A stretch of 64,000 bases of DNA from Branchiostoma floridae (Eukaryota > Chordata > Leptocardii > Amphioxiformes > Branchiostomatidae), in contig NC_049991.1 in the NCBI RefSeq assembly GCF_000003815.2, positions 17,096,776-17,160,775 of the forward strand, written 5' to 3'. Below are positions 46,117 through 57,804 of the stretch, piece by piece. The notes beneath the pieces were generated by a model, which worked only from the letters and a program-made list of their open reading frames with translations, was not told the DNA's origin and made no database searches. Position 1 is the stretch's first letter; each line of letters opens with the position of its first letter. The translations under genes were made by a program, and so were the position numbers.

Positions 46117-49100
46117 ATGGAGAAATTTGACTACATCTTCAAAGGTAATGGAACTCTGGATTCTACAGAGGCTCGACAGAGGTACTTCCTGACTACAGCT
46201 GACATGGCGGACATGGAATATTCCATCCCCCCCTGGCATGGCTTTGGAATGGGACGACCTATGAAGTTGTACAAGACTCGGGACCTGGTGAAAAGGGTTG
46301 GTACCACATAACTATGCTTTAAGAGGCTTTCTTACTTTGAAACTTAGTTAGAGCAATATTGTCATCTCTACCAAGTTTCTTCAGTCAAACTGTCTCAAAC
46401 ATACAGAGTTTACATGAAGATAGGATTTTAAAATGCCAGTGGGAGGCAGATACTCGACAGATACAGACCAGACCTGATCCTTGGGACCTGAACCGTACCT
46501 GTACCTGAATAGCCTGGTTACCACACCCCAGCCCGATCTCAAAAATATCTATCTGCACAATCTTCTGTTCCAGGTACCCACCCCTGACAGGTTTGTCATA
46601 ATAGTATATGATAATACATTGTATGTTTCAAGTGCTTGGACTTAACACATATGTACATGTACTTCCTCCCACAGGCCGAGCAGAAGCATGGAAAGGAGGG
46701 GTTCTTGGACAAGCTGAAGCAGAGGGAGGCGCGAGAGAAGAAGAGGAAGCTGAATTATGAGAAGGTGAACAAGTTTTATAGATGGTTATGAAGGTGAATG
46801 GAGGTATTTGACTCTACATTCATTAGTTTTACCATATTTTCCTGTGTTTCTCAATTTTATCTTCTGTGACATTTTTTCTCAGAAAGAGAAAGAGGAGCAG
46901 GCCCGTGAGAGTAAAAAGCAGAGGCTGATATCAGGTTGTCCTGACTGGGGCCGACAACAGCTGACTGACTCGGCGAGTGTTGCGGCACTGGCCCAGAAGT
47001 GCAGCAAGGAACAACTGCAACAGGTTAGTGGACATGTTTACATCATGTAACCTCCATTATCACTAATCCACTGGGTTACATATCTCTGCCACTTAAAAAA
47101 ACATCATTCACTTGGACGGGAAACTTGATGCATCCCTGTCTTGTAACTAGCCAGCGAAAGGGTATGTCACCCCGTAAGGGGCGGTACAACCCCGTTGTGT
47201 GTAAGCACGTCGACCGATGATGATGACTTTTAGTGCAGCACTCACTCAGGAACATGTATTTTACAGTTTAGGTATGCAGGAGTACATTGTGCTGGGGACA
47301 TTGGGTTGGCAATCTGTTTGGACGTGTCTTTTCAAGGTGTCAGAATTACATACCTTACTTGGATTATGTTAGATGTTTGTAGTAAAACTTAGAAGGTACA
47401 TTTTATGCAGTTCTGTTAGGTCACTTGCAGTACTTGTTCTGCAGTGGTCAGTGATACTGGAACTGAATGGTCCAGAGTCCAGGCTTTTTGCTTGTTCAAG
47501 ATTTATCTATAAATGGAAGTTTTGCAGACTTCATATTAAACCGTAGTCCATAGCTCACTGTAGCAGTATAAATTGGTAATCAGAAAGCCTGTTGAAGAAA
47601 AATTTTAAATGTTCCTTTGTTTATTAAAGTAAAGTAAAGTAAGTCTTTTGTTTTTTTTTCACTGTAGGTGCTTGTCCTGGCAGCAGACAAGAACCCCCCA
47701 GTGATTGCATCCCTAAATGCAGTGAAGGAAGAGGGACTGTTGTCCATGGAGAACTTCAAGGAACTGCACTCCAAACTGGCAAAGTACTTTGCTTCGAATG
47801 CTGGTAAGAAATCAGGCGAAACATTTGAAGTGTGAATTTTCCTGGCATCCTTGTCACAATCACATTCTGTAAATTTGTTTATTTTCAGTATGGTTTAATT
47901 TGTGGTTATTGTGGTTGTTACAGTTCACAGTTGAAATATTCCATACAGTAGACTTTACCGGAACAAAACATAAAGTCACAGATCGATTTCATGGTAAAAA
48001 ACAAGAAAAGATATTGAAGTTTTTTAACTGTCATACAACACAACAAGAAAAGAAGACACCCTATAAATTTAAAGATGTACAGTAATGTAAAGCACTGTCT
48101 GCTGACTCTATCTTTACCGTCTGTCCGTACTGCATATGTGGCACTATCAATATAAGTTACTAACTTGACTGCAGTGCCACATTGTCGCCATCTGTCCAGA
48201 AAGCAAATAGAAATTAAAGAAAAATTGGAATGTGCTTACATGTGCTCTTATTTTTCACCATTTAAGTAACCTGATGTGTATGCTGTATCACTTGCAGACG
48301 AGGCTCTAAAGAAGTCAGCGGAGAAGCACGCCCGGGCAGCGGCCAGCAAGGCTCGACAGACGGAGCTGAACTCCGGCATCAGCGGCGAATGGGAGCTGTG
48401 CGTCACCTCCAACCATCCCAGGGTTAATGGGATGAAAGGTTGGTAGCAATTGGTCTTTTTGGAGTATTTATTCAGTTTTCAACTGGGTGGCCCATTACAT
48501 CCTGCCAATTGATTTTCAAGGGGGCAAAATACAAAACAATAGAATCATCAATATCACAAAGAAAATCTCTCTATCCGGTTTAGCGTCCATTGTTCCCCGT
48601 CTTGCGAGGGTTGGGCATTGTGGGATCAGGCAAAAGCGACATCTCGACTTTAAGGATTTGAAGCAAGTTTCAGAAAATAGGTAAAAAAAACTGGTAACAG
48701 CTTATAAATAACCGGTAAGTAACACAGGAAGCTGTAAGAATGAGTAGTATATGCAACAGAAGGTATGCACATGAATTAACGTAAACAAAACAGATATGAA
48801 AGCCGAAGAAAACAAAGCACAGTTGTCATCATATGCATTCCAATCCACTTAACTAAACTTGATTATGCCTTACAGGTGAACTGAAGATTGGTGATGTTTC
48901 GTTCTTTGATGACTATGATGACTACATCGACTTTGGGAACGGCACTTACTTCGGGTGTCTGGACAGTTTCAAGGCCAAGAGCAGTGTAGAGGACAAGTAC
49001 ATGCAGATTGAGACCCGCTGGAAGTTCTGTGGGAGAAGGTAAAATACCCTCACCAAGGGGCATATATGATTGGGTCATGCTTGCGTCACTGCAGGGTTTG

Positions 49101-49930
49101 TTCACTTCAGCACTGTTTTATTATTTCCTCCTATTTTTGATAATTTATATATTGCCTTATACATAAAAGTATGACTTTAAAGTATGACAAAATACACAAA
49201 ACGTAAGGAAATTTGTTCTTTATCTCTGACATTTGTTGAGTATCTTTCGAACCCCGCAGTGACGCAAGCGTGGCGCAAGTGCAGTGAGATACCACCTTTA
49301 GACAAATATGTCCTCTTGTGCCTGCAGACACATTGGGCAGCAAGTCTCCATCTACATTGTATCTGTCAAGCTGAGCTGAAATTGTGATGTTGAAATATCA
49401 AAATCAAAGAGCTAGTTTTTTATGGCCTGTATAGTGTACCTTCTTGTCTGTTATTGAAGATACAGCAGTCATATTTCTCTTTGCAGTCTAAGGTCATACA
49501 TACCCTCATGTTGAAATAAAATACTTCCTACTCCTTTAGGCATAAATGGTCAATGCCCGTCTTTGTTTCAATACTAGTAGCCCTTGGCCACACATTAGGG
49601 GGCTAGCAAGTATCCTAATAAGAACTTTTTGCTGGAGCACTCATTGCTATGGTAAAGACTTGTTTGACAACTTCTGTGGCCCACATGTGATGTTATTTCT
49701 TACTTCTCTAACTTTGTGTGAACCCCAGAGTGAAAGGCCTGCTGCGTGTGACAGTCGGGGAGGACGGCAACGGCAAGCAGTTTGTGGAGGGGTCGTTCAA
49801 GGCCGGCGCCCAGGAGAGGAACTGGCCGGTCACCCTGCAGTTCACCGGGAACAGAAAGGGGGAGCTTGATGATAATGACGATGATGATGATAATGATGAT
49901 GATGACTACAGCTGCTCTGAGAGTGACTGA
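46117..49930 (+). CDS. XPA_C-like domain protein, paralogue 2 (350 aa, seven coding exons)
   Basis: Coding exons: 46117-46296, 46675-46764, 46883-47023, 47668-47803, 48298-48438, 48876-49038, 49729-49930. Positions and phases of all introns match paralogue 1, and five of the seven exon lengths are close or identical (90, 141, 136 and 141 nt are exact). The XPA_C-like part is ARQRYFLTTADMADM to GRPMKLYKTRDLVKR and AEQKHGKEGFLDKLKQRE. The middle reads PDWGRQQLTDSASVAALAQK. The beta-rich part has SGEWELCVTS, FGCLDSFKAKSSVEDKY, VTVGEDGNGKQFVEGSF and PVTLQFTGNRKG, and an Asp-rich tail ends the protein. The ATG at 46117 is chosen because it aligns with those of the other two paralogues. A family D MITE sits in the last intron. 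A polyadenylation signal AATAAA lies near 50653. Biochemical role unknown. Confidence 0.8.
49078..49289. mobile_element. MITE, family D copy 2, in the last intron of paralogue 2
   Basis: TGCTTGCGTCACTGCAGGGTT at the left and AACCCCGCAGTGACGCAAGC followed by GGCGCAAGTGCAGTGAG at the right are inverted. The interior phrases TTCTTTATCTCTGACATTTG and TTGAGTATCTTTCGA match copy 1 at the start of the window. Confidence 0.85.
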
Positions 49931-50652
49931 TGTGGAAAAAGCAGACTGATAAAGAAAGTTATGAGACATACAACTTTGACAGGCTTTACAAAGTCAAGGT
50001 AGATCAGGCACCAGAGTACTTCTGTGAAAGGCAGCCAGTGCTGTGTGGCACTAGTGTTAACATTGAAGGCCATACCGGTACGGGCGGTACCTGTTTTTTA
50101 GAGGTTCTAGATGTGCAACAGCTGGTTTTTGCCATGACTTGGTACATTGTATCTTGTATTCTTCTGTAAGTTTTATATTTCAGTAGATTTGGAGCTTTTA
50201 TTCAGCTTTAACCATGTCAAGTTTACTGCTCATTCGATCCCTTGGTCATGTTTTATTATGTTGTTATAATTAACGTTAAAAGTTGGAGTTGACATTGCAG
50301 CTAACCAAAGTCCTGGAGACACCATGACATGTTAACTTGTAGTCTTCCTTATGTTTTTTTATTCCTGTAGTTTTGTGAATTTTATTTCTGATCAGCAGTA
50401 ACCATGTCAAGTTTGCTGTAAGTTTGGTCCTGTCTGTTCGATTTCTTGATATTCTCGGTTTTAGACGTTTTGTATTGTAACTTAAAAGTTAACTTGGTTT
50501 AAAAGTTGGAGTAAGTTGTTGCAGCGAAACAAAGTCCTATTGGACTTGTCAAGTTTATTTTTCTACAACATTGTCCCGGTTGCAATATGTTACAATACAG
50601 TATTATATTTACTACACATATTTCTACAATGTACATCATAGCTTTATCTAGT

Positions 50653-50658
50653 TTAATA
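50653..50658 (+). terminator. Candidate polyadenylation signal of paralogue 2
   Basis: AATAAA in TTTAATAAAACAAAAGACT, about 720 bases after the stop codon. The same phrase in the same context occurs at about 55735 after paralogue 3, supporting it as the functional signal. Confidence 0.55.
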
Positions 50659-50792
50659 AAACAAAAGACTAGAAAAAAAAAATATCTCAATATTCTTTTC
50701 TCAGTTCATTTTATTTTGCTTGTCCTGTATAGTTAGACTCTCCGACTTTAAGGCCAACTTTCTGCAATCACAGATGTGTTACTGTGCTGATT

Positions 50793-51470
50793 CGTCAAGT
50801 TTTAGCGCCTATAACAGAATTTAACAGGGCCTAAAATAGGGAAAAGTGGATGAATCTATGCCAGGCTACTCACTTGCTGCAACACTTGTACCTTGGGGGT
50901 CATAGACCTGAAACTGAAAGTTCATTGGACGAAACCACTCTATAAAGAATAGTATATGTGAAAGAGTTACTAAGACACGTCAAATAAAAACAAAATACAT
51001 TACTCTGTTCTAACTGTATCGTAATATTTTTGAATAAGATTAAATGTTTCTTAAGTGTATTTAAGTTACGATTAAAACTTCCAGTGCAGAATAATTTCCC
51101 CCGGAGAAGGAGTGAACTATGCCGACAGACCGGAGCGGATGGATCTACCTCAGCTGGAATAAGTTAGGAGGTTATTTAAATAAATAAAGAAAGTAGTTTA
51201 GTTGAACCTGTATGAAATGAATAGCACTGTTAGCATCGAAATAATATAACAGCTCATAAAAACACTCCAAGAAAGTACATCGATATTTTACATATCGTAG
51301 TTTTCGTTATCCCGAAAATCACAAGATTTTTCCTGCTAAATTTGGCGGATGTTCCCGAGTGCAGATCTAGCTGTGATGAGGCACATTTCGCGCCAAACTT
51401 TGAGAAGATTTGACAGCTGAAGGAGGATTTCTGATCAAAGGCTCTGAAAAACCTTTAGCGGTTTGTCAAG
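50793..51470 (+). promoter_or_regulatory. Duplicated divergent promoter module of XPA-like paralogue 3 (E2F-type site at 51386-51397)
   Basis: From CGTCAAGTTTTAGCGCC at 50793 the sequence follows the MED18 upstream flank (41346 onward) with small indels, although no MED18 coding sequence is present here. It then runs through GGCGGATG and AGCTGTGATGAGGCACA to TTTCGCGCCAAA at 51386-51397 and a donor GGTTTGTCAAG/GTACAG at 51470/51471. The right half should still work as promoter and noncoding exon 1 of paralogue 3; the left half is a relic. Confidence 0.75.
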
Positions 51471-52549
51471 GTACAGTAACACAATTTTGTTGTTTAGATA
51501 TGGCTGTATGGTAACAAAAAGAATAATATTTCGGTGGGTACAGTACGTTTGGCTCAAAGGCTGGACAAATTATAATAATTTGGGTTCCAGATTTGCAGTT
51601 TTGTGCTGATATCGTACTACCCCTACTAACGTTACTTGAATAACAATCCCTTGATACGCTTGACAAATATATTTATTTCATTCCTGTCACAAGAATGAAG
51701 TACTGGAACTTAGAAAAGCTTGAGAAAAAACAATAGAAAATCTTTGTTGTTTTTTTGTCCGCGCGATCACGGGAAGTTGAGACACCCCGAGGGATCCCTA
51801 ACGCGAAACATCTGGGTTGTTTTGCACCCGAGGTTTCGGTAGTAAAGTTTTGAAATTATTCCCAAATATTCACAAATTGTTCTTGCTACTGCCAATACGC
51901 TTGGAGCACCAAATGCAATACAGGCTGGGATAAAAGAAACATCTGCGCCGAATTTCTGCACTGTCATTTAGATAAATAATTTAGAGGGTGTTAGTTTATC
52001 CACCCATTGGTAGAATAGGACAGTGTCATAAAAGCTGGTTTGTGGGTGGCGCGAAGCTTCAGTCTTGAATGGGAAAGTGTCGACTACTCTTCAGCTTGCA
52101 AAAATTGATTAGGATTATAAAAAGAATTTCTACATAACTGTTACTGAATAGGTGCACAGTAATAATCTCAAAGTCTCAAGACAAAGGTGCTTAGCAAATT
52201 ATTCAGACTTTGTCGTTGACGTCATATTTAAGTAAACGTTATAATTGAAAAAAAAATTCCCGCAATATTGACAAGCTATGCTAGATGACAGTGAATGTCA
52301 AAAACAAAACAACATGTGCCAAAAAGTGGGAGTTGGGTTTAAGTCCTACTGTGTGAAAATCCTTCATCTGCCCCTTAGGCCACAAATGATTGGATTCCAG
52401 GAGAACGGTGTCCATATCAGCATGTAGTTGGAGTAAGCAATGGCAATTCAACAACATCAAAGACAAAGGAGAAGCATGTAGAACCAGGCTTCTCCATCTA
52501 TTGATTATCATGATTATATGTTTTAGGAGGTACCCCACATCATCCGACT

Positions 52550-55296
52550 ATGGAGAATTTTGATTACATCCCGAAAGAGGAAGAGCAGCAGGCCCCTGAG
52601 AATAAGAAACAGAAGCTGATGTCAGATTGTCCAGAGTGGGGCCAGCAGCAGGTGACTGACCCCGCTAGTGTGGGGGCACTAGCTCAGAAGTGCAGCAAGG
52701 AACAACTACAACAGGTTAATAGTGGACATGTTTTAGGGTTGGACAAGTTTTCTAGAATTCTTTTGTCCTATCGGGCAAGCCATAAAAGCTCCTTGGGCAG
52801 GCACATAAAAAAATTAATTGCCGAACCAACTTTTCACTGGCTCGAAATTTAATTTTTCTGTGTATTTTCACTTTCAGCAATGGAATTCTTTTATTGTTGG
52901 CTCTCTCTCTATTTCTTTTTTTCGGTGTTGACCAATTGCTTGATGCCATGACCAAGAAAAGTGACTAGTATTAAAATGTCACTCCTTGGAAAAATCTTGC
53001 CTGATTGGGCAAGTGAGGTAGGACATGGATTCAAGTCTTGCTCTATCATCACTTTCACTTGTCTGGGACAATCAGATTAGTGGATTTCTCCAATCTTGTG
53101 TTTATATCTACATGTAGTACTGTAGTAGAGAGTGCATTTATAGAGGAATTTGGTTGTTGTATCTTTGCTCTATGAATTGATAATTTGAAAGCTTGTTAAA
53201 TAGATATGTTCAATTATCCATCTAAGGTGCTTTTGCTGGCAGCAGAAAAGAGCCCTAAAATGATTGCAGTCATAAATGCAGTGAGGGAAGAGGGACTGTC
53301 GTCCAGGGAGAACTTCAAGGAACTGCACTCGGAACTGGCAAAACACTTTGCTTCAGATGCTGGTAAGAAACCGACAATCCCTAGTGTTGAAAACTGAAAT
53401 TTTTTCTGCTATTCTTGCTACAATCATGTCCAATAAAGCAACCCTTTTGAATCTGAATTGGTCAACTGGAATAAGCCAAATTTGGCAATTGATCATGCCC
53501 TGTAAGTACCAGCACCTTTTTTTGTCAGCAGAGATCCTTAACTATTTTATAAAGTTGCAGCAGAAAAACACTATGACACAACAGACCAACTTTGCCAGTG
53601 TTTATGCCTTAGTATTTTAATAGAAGTACATCTATCATGTACACCAAGGAGGTTAATATTCCTTGCATACACGTACTTTAGTCTTCAGCCCTTCGTCTTG
53701 TACTAAAGCTACCCTGAGTAACAGCATGCAGAAAAGTACTATCACACACAACCCAACTCGAAATGTGTACATTTGTGTATAAGACTGCTTAGAAGACACA
53801 TACCATACATGTAACCCATAGTTTTCACCACTTAAGCAACTTCAAGTGTGTCTCTTGCAGATGAAACTCTGAGGAAGTCTGCGGAGGAGTATGCCCGGGC
53901 AGCGGCCGTGAAGGCTCGACGGAAGGAGCTGAACTGCGGCATCAACGGCGAATGGGAGCTGACTGTGACCACCGACGATCCCAATGTTAAAGGGATGAAA
54001 GGTTGGTAGCAATGGCAACTTTCTGGTCTTAGGATCTAGTTGTTCTGCAATATGGAGTTCTCATCATCATCTGTCGGACGAGGAGCAGTCGATCACAAGT
54101 TACATCCACAACTCATGGTCTGTAGCCGACACATCGAATCAGCGATACCGGTAGCATCAGAGCTTTATAAAAAGAAATATCAACGTAGCTGGAGGCTTAT
54201 GACAGGGTTTGAAGAAGGATTTGAAAGTTTGATCCCTGTTACACTGCTACTAAGGCATATTTGCCCCCAGAAACCTAATGCAGACAGGAGCCAGACTATT
54301 CTGCATGCAGAACAGCAATTAGAGGATTAAACCACAGCCACAATAGTGTGGATATTATACCAGTACATGTTACACTAAACTTAAATTTACTATGCATTAC
54401 AGGAGAACTGAAGATTGACAATATCTGCACGTCGTACTTTAATGACTATGATGACTACATCAACTTTGGGGACTTCACATACTTTGGGGGCCTGGAAAGC
54501 TTCACGGGGAAGAGCAGTGTTAAGGACCAGTACATGCTGTTTAAGACCAGTTGGTATGTCTTGAAGAGAAGGTAAGACACTGAGTTGAAATTATTTGTGA
54601 TGTTTTAACTATCAGTATGGCCTGTAAACTGCCCATTCTTGTTCTACATGTAACACAGCAGCTTTATTTCTCTTTGTAGTCTAGTCTTACTCGGCCATTA
54701 ACTTAACATCCTGTTAAATGAAAATCCTTCCAATACTTTTTGGAGTATAGGGGCAATGCCTGTATTTGTTTCACTACCAGTAGCCCTTAGGTCACTGCAT
54801 GTACATTAAGGATATAGTCCACTGATACCCTACAATGAAATTGAATTTGCTGCAGCACTCATTACTATAGTAAAGACTTGACACTGAATTGACCACTGGT
54901 CCTCTGTGTGGCTCACAATTGTTCAATCCCTAGAACTGTTTCTATTGTTGTGCAGAATACTTGTGCCAAGTTTCATACTTTTAACATAATTTGCACAATA
55001 TTTACACCAATCGCCTAGACTATATGTATTTCTTTCTTTTCTAACTTTGTGTGAACCCCAGCGTAAAAGGGTGGCTAGAACTGACTGTCGAGGAGGACGG
55101 CAACGGCAGGCAGTTTGTAGAGGGTACGTTCGTGGCCGGCTTCCAGGAAAGGAACTGGCCGGATATGCTGCAGTTTACAGGAAGAAGAAAGGGGGAGCTT
55201 TATGATGATGATGAGGACGATGATGAATGTGAGGGTGACGAGGATGACCATGAGGGCTTGTGTGCCTTTCTGACTGAATTGGAAAAGGCAGGCTGA
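52550..55296 (+). CDS. XPA-like paralogue 3, lacking the XPA_C-like domain (281 aa, five coding exons)
   Basis: Coding exons: 52550-52714, 53227-53362, 53861-54001, 54403-54571, 55062-55296; GT-AG, phases close, 281 residues. The leader and first eight residues (MENFDYIP) match exon 2 of paralogue 2. They run directly into KEEEQQAPENKKQKLMSDCP, which matches paralogue 2 exon 4 from its very first codon. The rest of exon 2 and all of exon 3, which carry the XPA_C-like domain, are gone. The helical part (PEWGQQQVTDPASVGALAQK) and beta-rich part (NGEWELTVTTDD, YFGGLESFTGKSS, VEGTFVAGFQERNWPDML) are intact. The acidic tail reads past the position of the paralogue 2 stop in another frame and ends ELEKAG. 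The open frames and intact splice sites suggest an expressed, shortened protein. Confidence 0.75.
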
Positions 55297-55732
55297 TAAG
55301 GAAAGTTGAGAAAAAGCAGATACTAGTAGTACTATTTAGTTCTCAGAATGGTCACTAGTGTTCAAAGCTATACGTATTTTTTTTATACATATGCAAAAGC
55401 TCGTTTTACCATTGCTTGCTAACTTGTCTTATTTGGTAGCTTTTTATATTCCTGTATTTTTGTAGTCAAGTTTGGTTTGCTTGTAAGTTTGTTCAGTTTC
55501 TTGATTTTCTCAGTTTTAGACATGTTTTGTATTCTTAAAGTTAACTTGGTTTAAAAGTTAGAGTAAGTTGTTGCAGCTAACCCAAGTCCTGTTGGACTTG
55601 TCAAATTTATTTTTCTTCAAGTACAACATTGTCACTATTGCAATATATTACAATGCAGTATTATATTTACTACACATATTTACAATGTACATCCAAGGAC
55701 GTGGTACATCATAGCTTTATCTATAGTTCTAG

Positions 55733-55740
55733 ATTAATAA
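55733..55740 (+). terminator. Candidate polyadenylation signal of paralogue 3
   Basis: ATTAATAAAACAGAAG, aligned with the signal after paralogue 2; the surrounding 3' UTR of about 300 bases is still alignable between the two. Confidence 0.5.
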
Positions 55741-55899
55741 AACAGAAGATTTAAACAAAGAAAACATGGACACAAATTTTTTTTATCTCAGTCCATTTTA
55801 TTTTGCTAGTCCTGTATAGTTAGACTCTGGATATGACATAAGGCCAACTTTGCAATCACAGTTGTACACATGTGACATTAGTTAAGCCTACGGGCTGTT

Positions 55900-57804
55900 G
55901 GTGGGTTTATACAATTGTAGTTTGCCTGTGTTACGAAATGTCTCTCTGTCAATGGGGTATAATTGGTCCCCTCACTGAAGGCTGGACAGCTTGGCAAGCC
56001 ACTAGGGCTGTGATTTAATCAGGCAAGGCTAACATCAGAGCGAGAAACATTGACAATGTTTCTGATACTATCAGTTCAGCTTCTTTTTGAAGAGACCGCT
56101 TTACCTAGTACAAGTCTACCCATTGCTATTTAGCTATAAGTGCTAAAGTGTATCTGTCATCGTTTAATTAGCCTTACATTCACTGATTACCTTGCAGTAC
56201 TTGCAAAGTAAGAGTGTGATCAATTTACTGTGCATGTGTAGTCACATTCCAAGCAGTTACTGTGTTTCATTCCACTCTCAGCTAGCTGGTTTTGCATACA
56301 ACTTAGACGGCTGGATTACATGTAGATGTAACATTACTAAACTATATTGCTTACTTGCCCTGCATGTTTCCTTTTCTAATAGTAATACTGAACTGTAATG
56401 TTCATTGCTATTAGCGATCTATGCATACATAGCACCAGATTCTGAAAATGTGTAAAGCAAAAATTGGAACCTAGTATATTGCAAAGATAAGTATACAGCA
56501 AGTAGCACACATTTGGTAATGGATACTGCATTTTCATGTAGGTTGTATACTGAAATATACTGCATCTGTGACTTAACCACTAGCATACTGCAATGTTGAA
56601 CTTTAAGTATGTTACCGTGTTGCACTGAGTATTACAATCTCTGATCCTCAAAACTTTACTGAAAGATAAAGTTGTTGACAACTGAACACATCTTTTCTGG
56701 ATATCGTGATATATGAATAACAAAGGTGTTGATACTGCGATTATTTACACATTGACTGCATTGGTGTTCAAATAGCTTGAGCATGATATGTGCACGATGC
56801 TTGCTCTACAAGCATCTATAGTATGTAAAAAATAAAATTAAGTACAGGTTTCGAACTTCACATAAAAGAGGATAGAAATATTGTTACTTACCATTGAACA
56901 TCAGCTAGCTCTTTAATATATTGAACAGTTCTAATATGTATTTCTAACTACATCGTGGCTTTTCCCCATATTGAATAAAATTAGGTAGAGAACAAACAGA
57001 CAATACCAGTTGCAGCAATACTTCGCAAGTAAACTTTGCCTGTGCAAGCCCAATCTAGCAGCAGAAGCCAATGGCAAATTAAATGCCATCATCTGATTTA
57101 AATATAAAAGGAATGGTGGGGATTTGAATGTAACACTACACATAAAGGAAATAAATGAAAATTGAAATTAGATAAAAGCTAAACCTTTGAATGGTGGCAT
57201 CTCAAAACTTAAAAAGCTTCCATCAAGTCAAGTTAATGCAGTTCATGTTAGTTGCTTCATGAATTGTGGGCAAATGCCCTTTTGAAAGTAGAGTCATGTT
57301 ACAAAAATAGCTTAAGAACTCAAACTTTATCTGATACTCTACTATTCTGGCATGGGTTTTCCATTCCAGTTCCAAAAGCACCAGTAATAAATTAGCGACA
57401 GGAAGGGACTTAAACATACAATGAAGGCCCAAGTAACAACATCATGCTAAGTCTGCCTCATTACACATAGGAAACAATTACCAAAACCCTCCCCGAACTA
57501 AGTACAATGTACATGTATACGTATACGCGTATACGTACATTCTATTCAACCAAGAATGTTATTGCCAGAATGCCCCTCTAAGATTTCAATGGCTTTTACC
57601 TATCAGTACAAAATTTACACTAACACTTGTAACATCTTCTACTGCACCAAGTTATACATGTCTGAAACATACATGTCTAATTGTGCAGATGTGCATTGAG
57701 ATATTCTGTCCAGTAACAGTAGATTTGTGACAAACCCTGCATAAATTAAAGCCTGTTGTAACAACAGAAAAATGTAGAAATTAGTCTGTAAGGAATGCCT
57801 CAAT
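55900..57804. other. Intergenic and 3' UTR of the MICAL-family gene
   Basis: Contains the end of the duplicated 3' flank of paralogue 3 on the left, and on the right the sequence downstream of the minus-strand stop at 57805. A 20-bp perfect palindrome TACGTATACGCGTATACGTA lies near 57521-57540. No gene seen. Confidence 0.5.

Noticed and set aside
54040-54330. A 96-codon open frame inside an intron of paralogue 3
   Set aside because: It overlaps no homologous frame in paralogue 2, starts within intronic sequence and has no recognisable protein features.
57521-57540. 20-bp perfect palindrome as a protein-binding or origin site
   Set aside because: It consists of alternating purine-pyrimidine TACG/TATA steps in an AT-rich flank, with no neighbouring motif or second copy.
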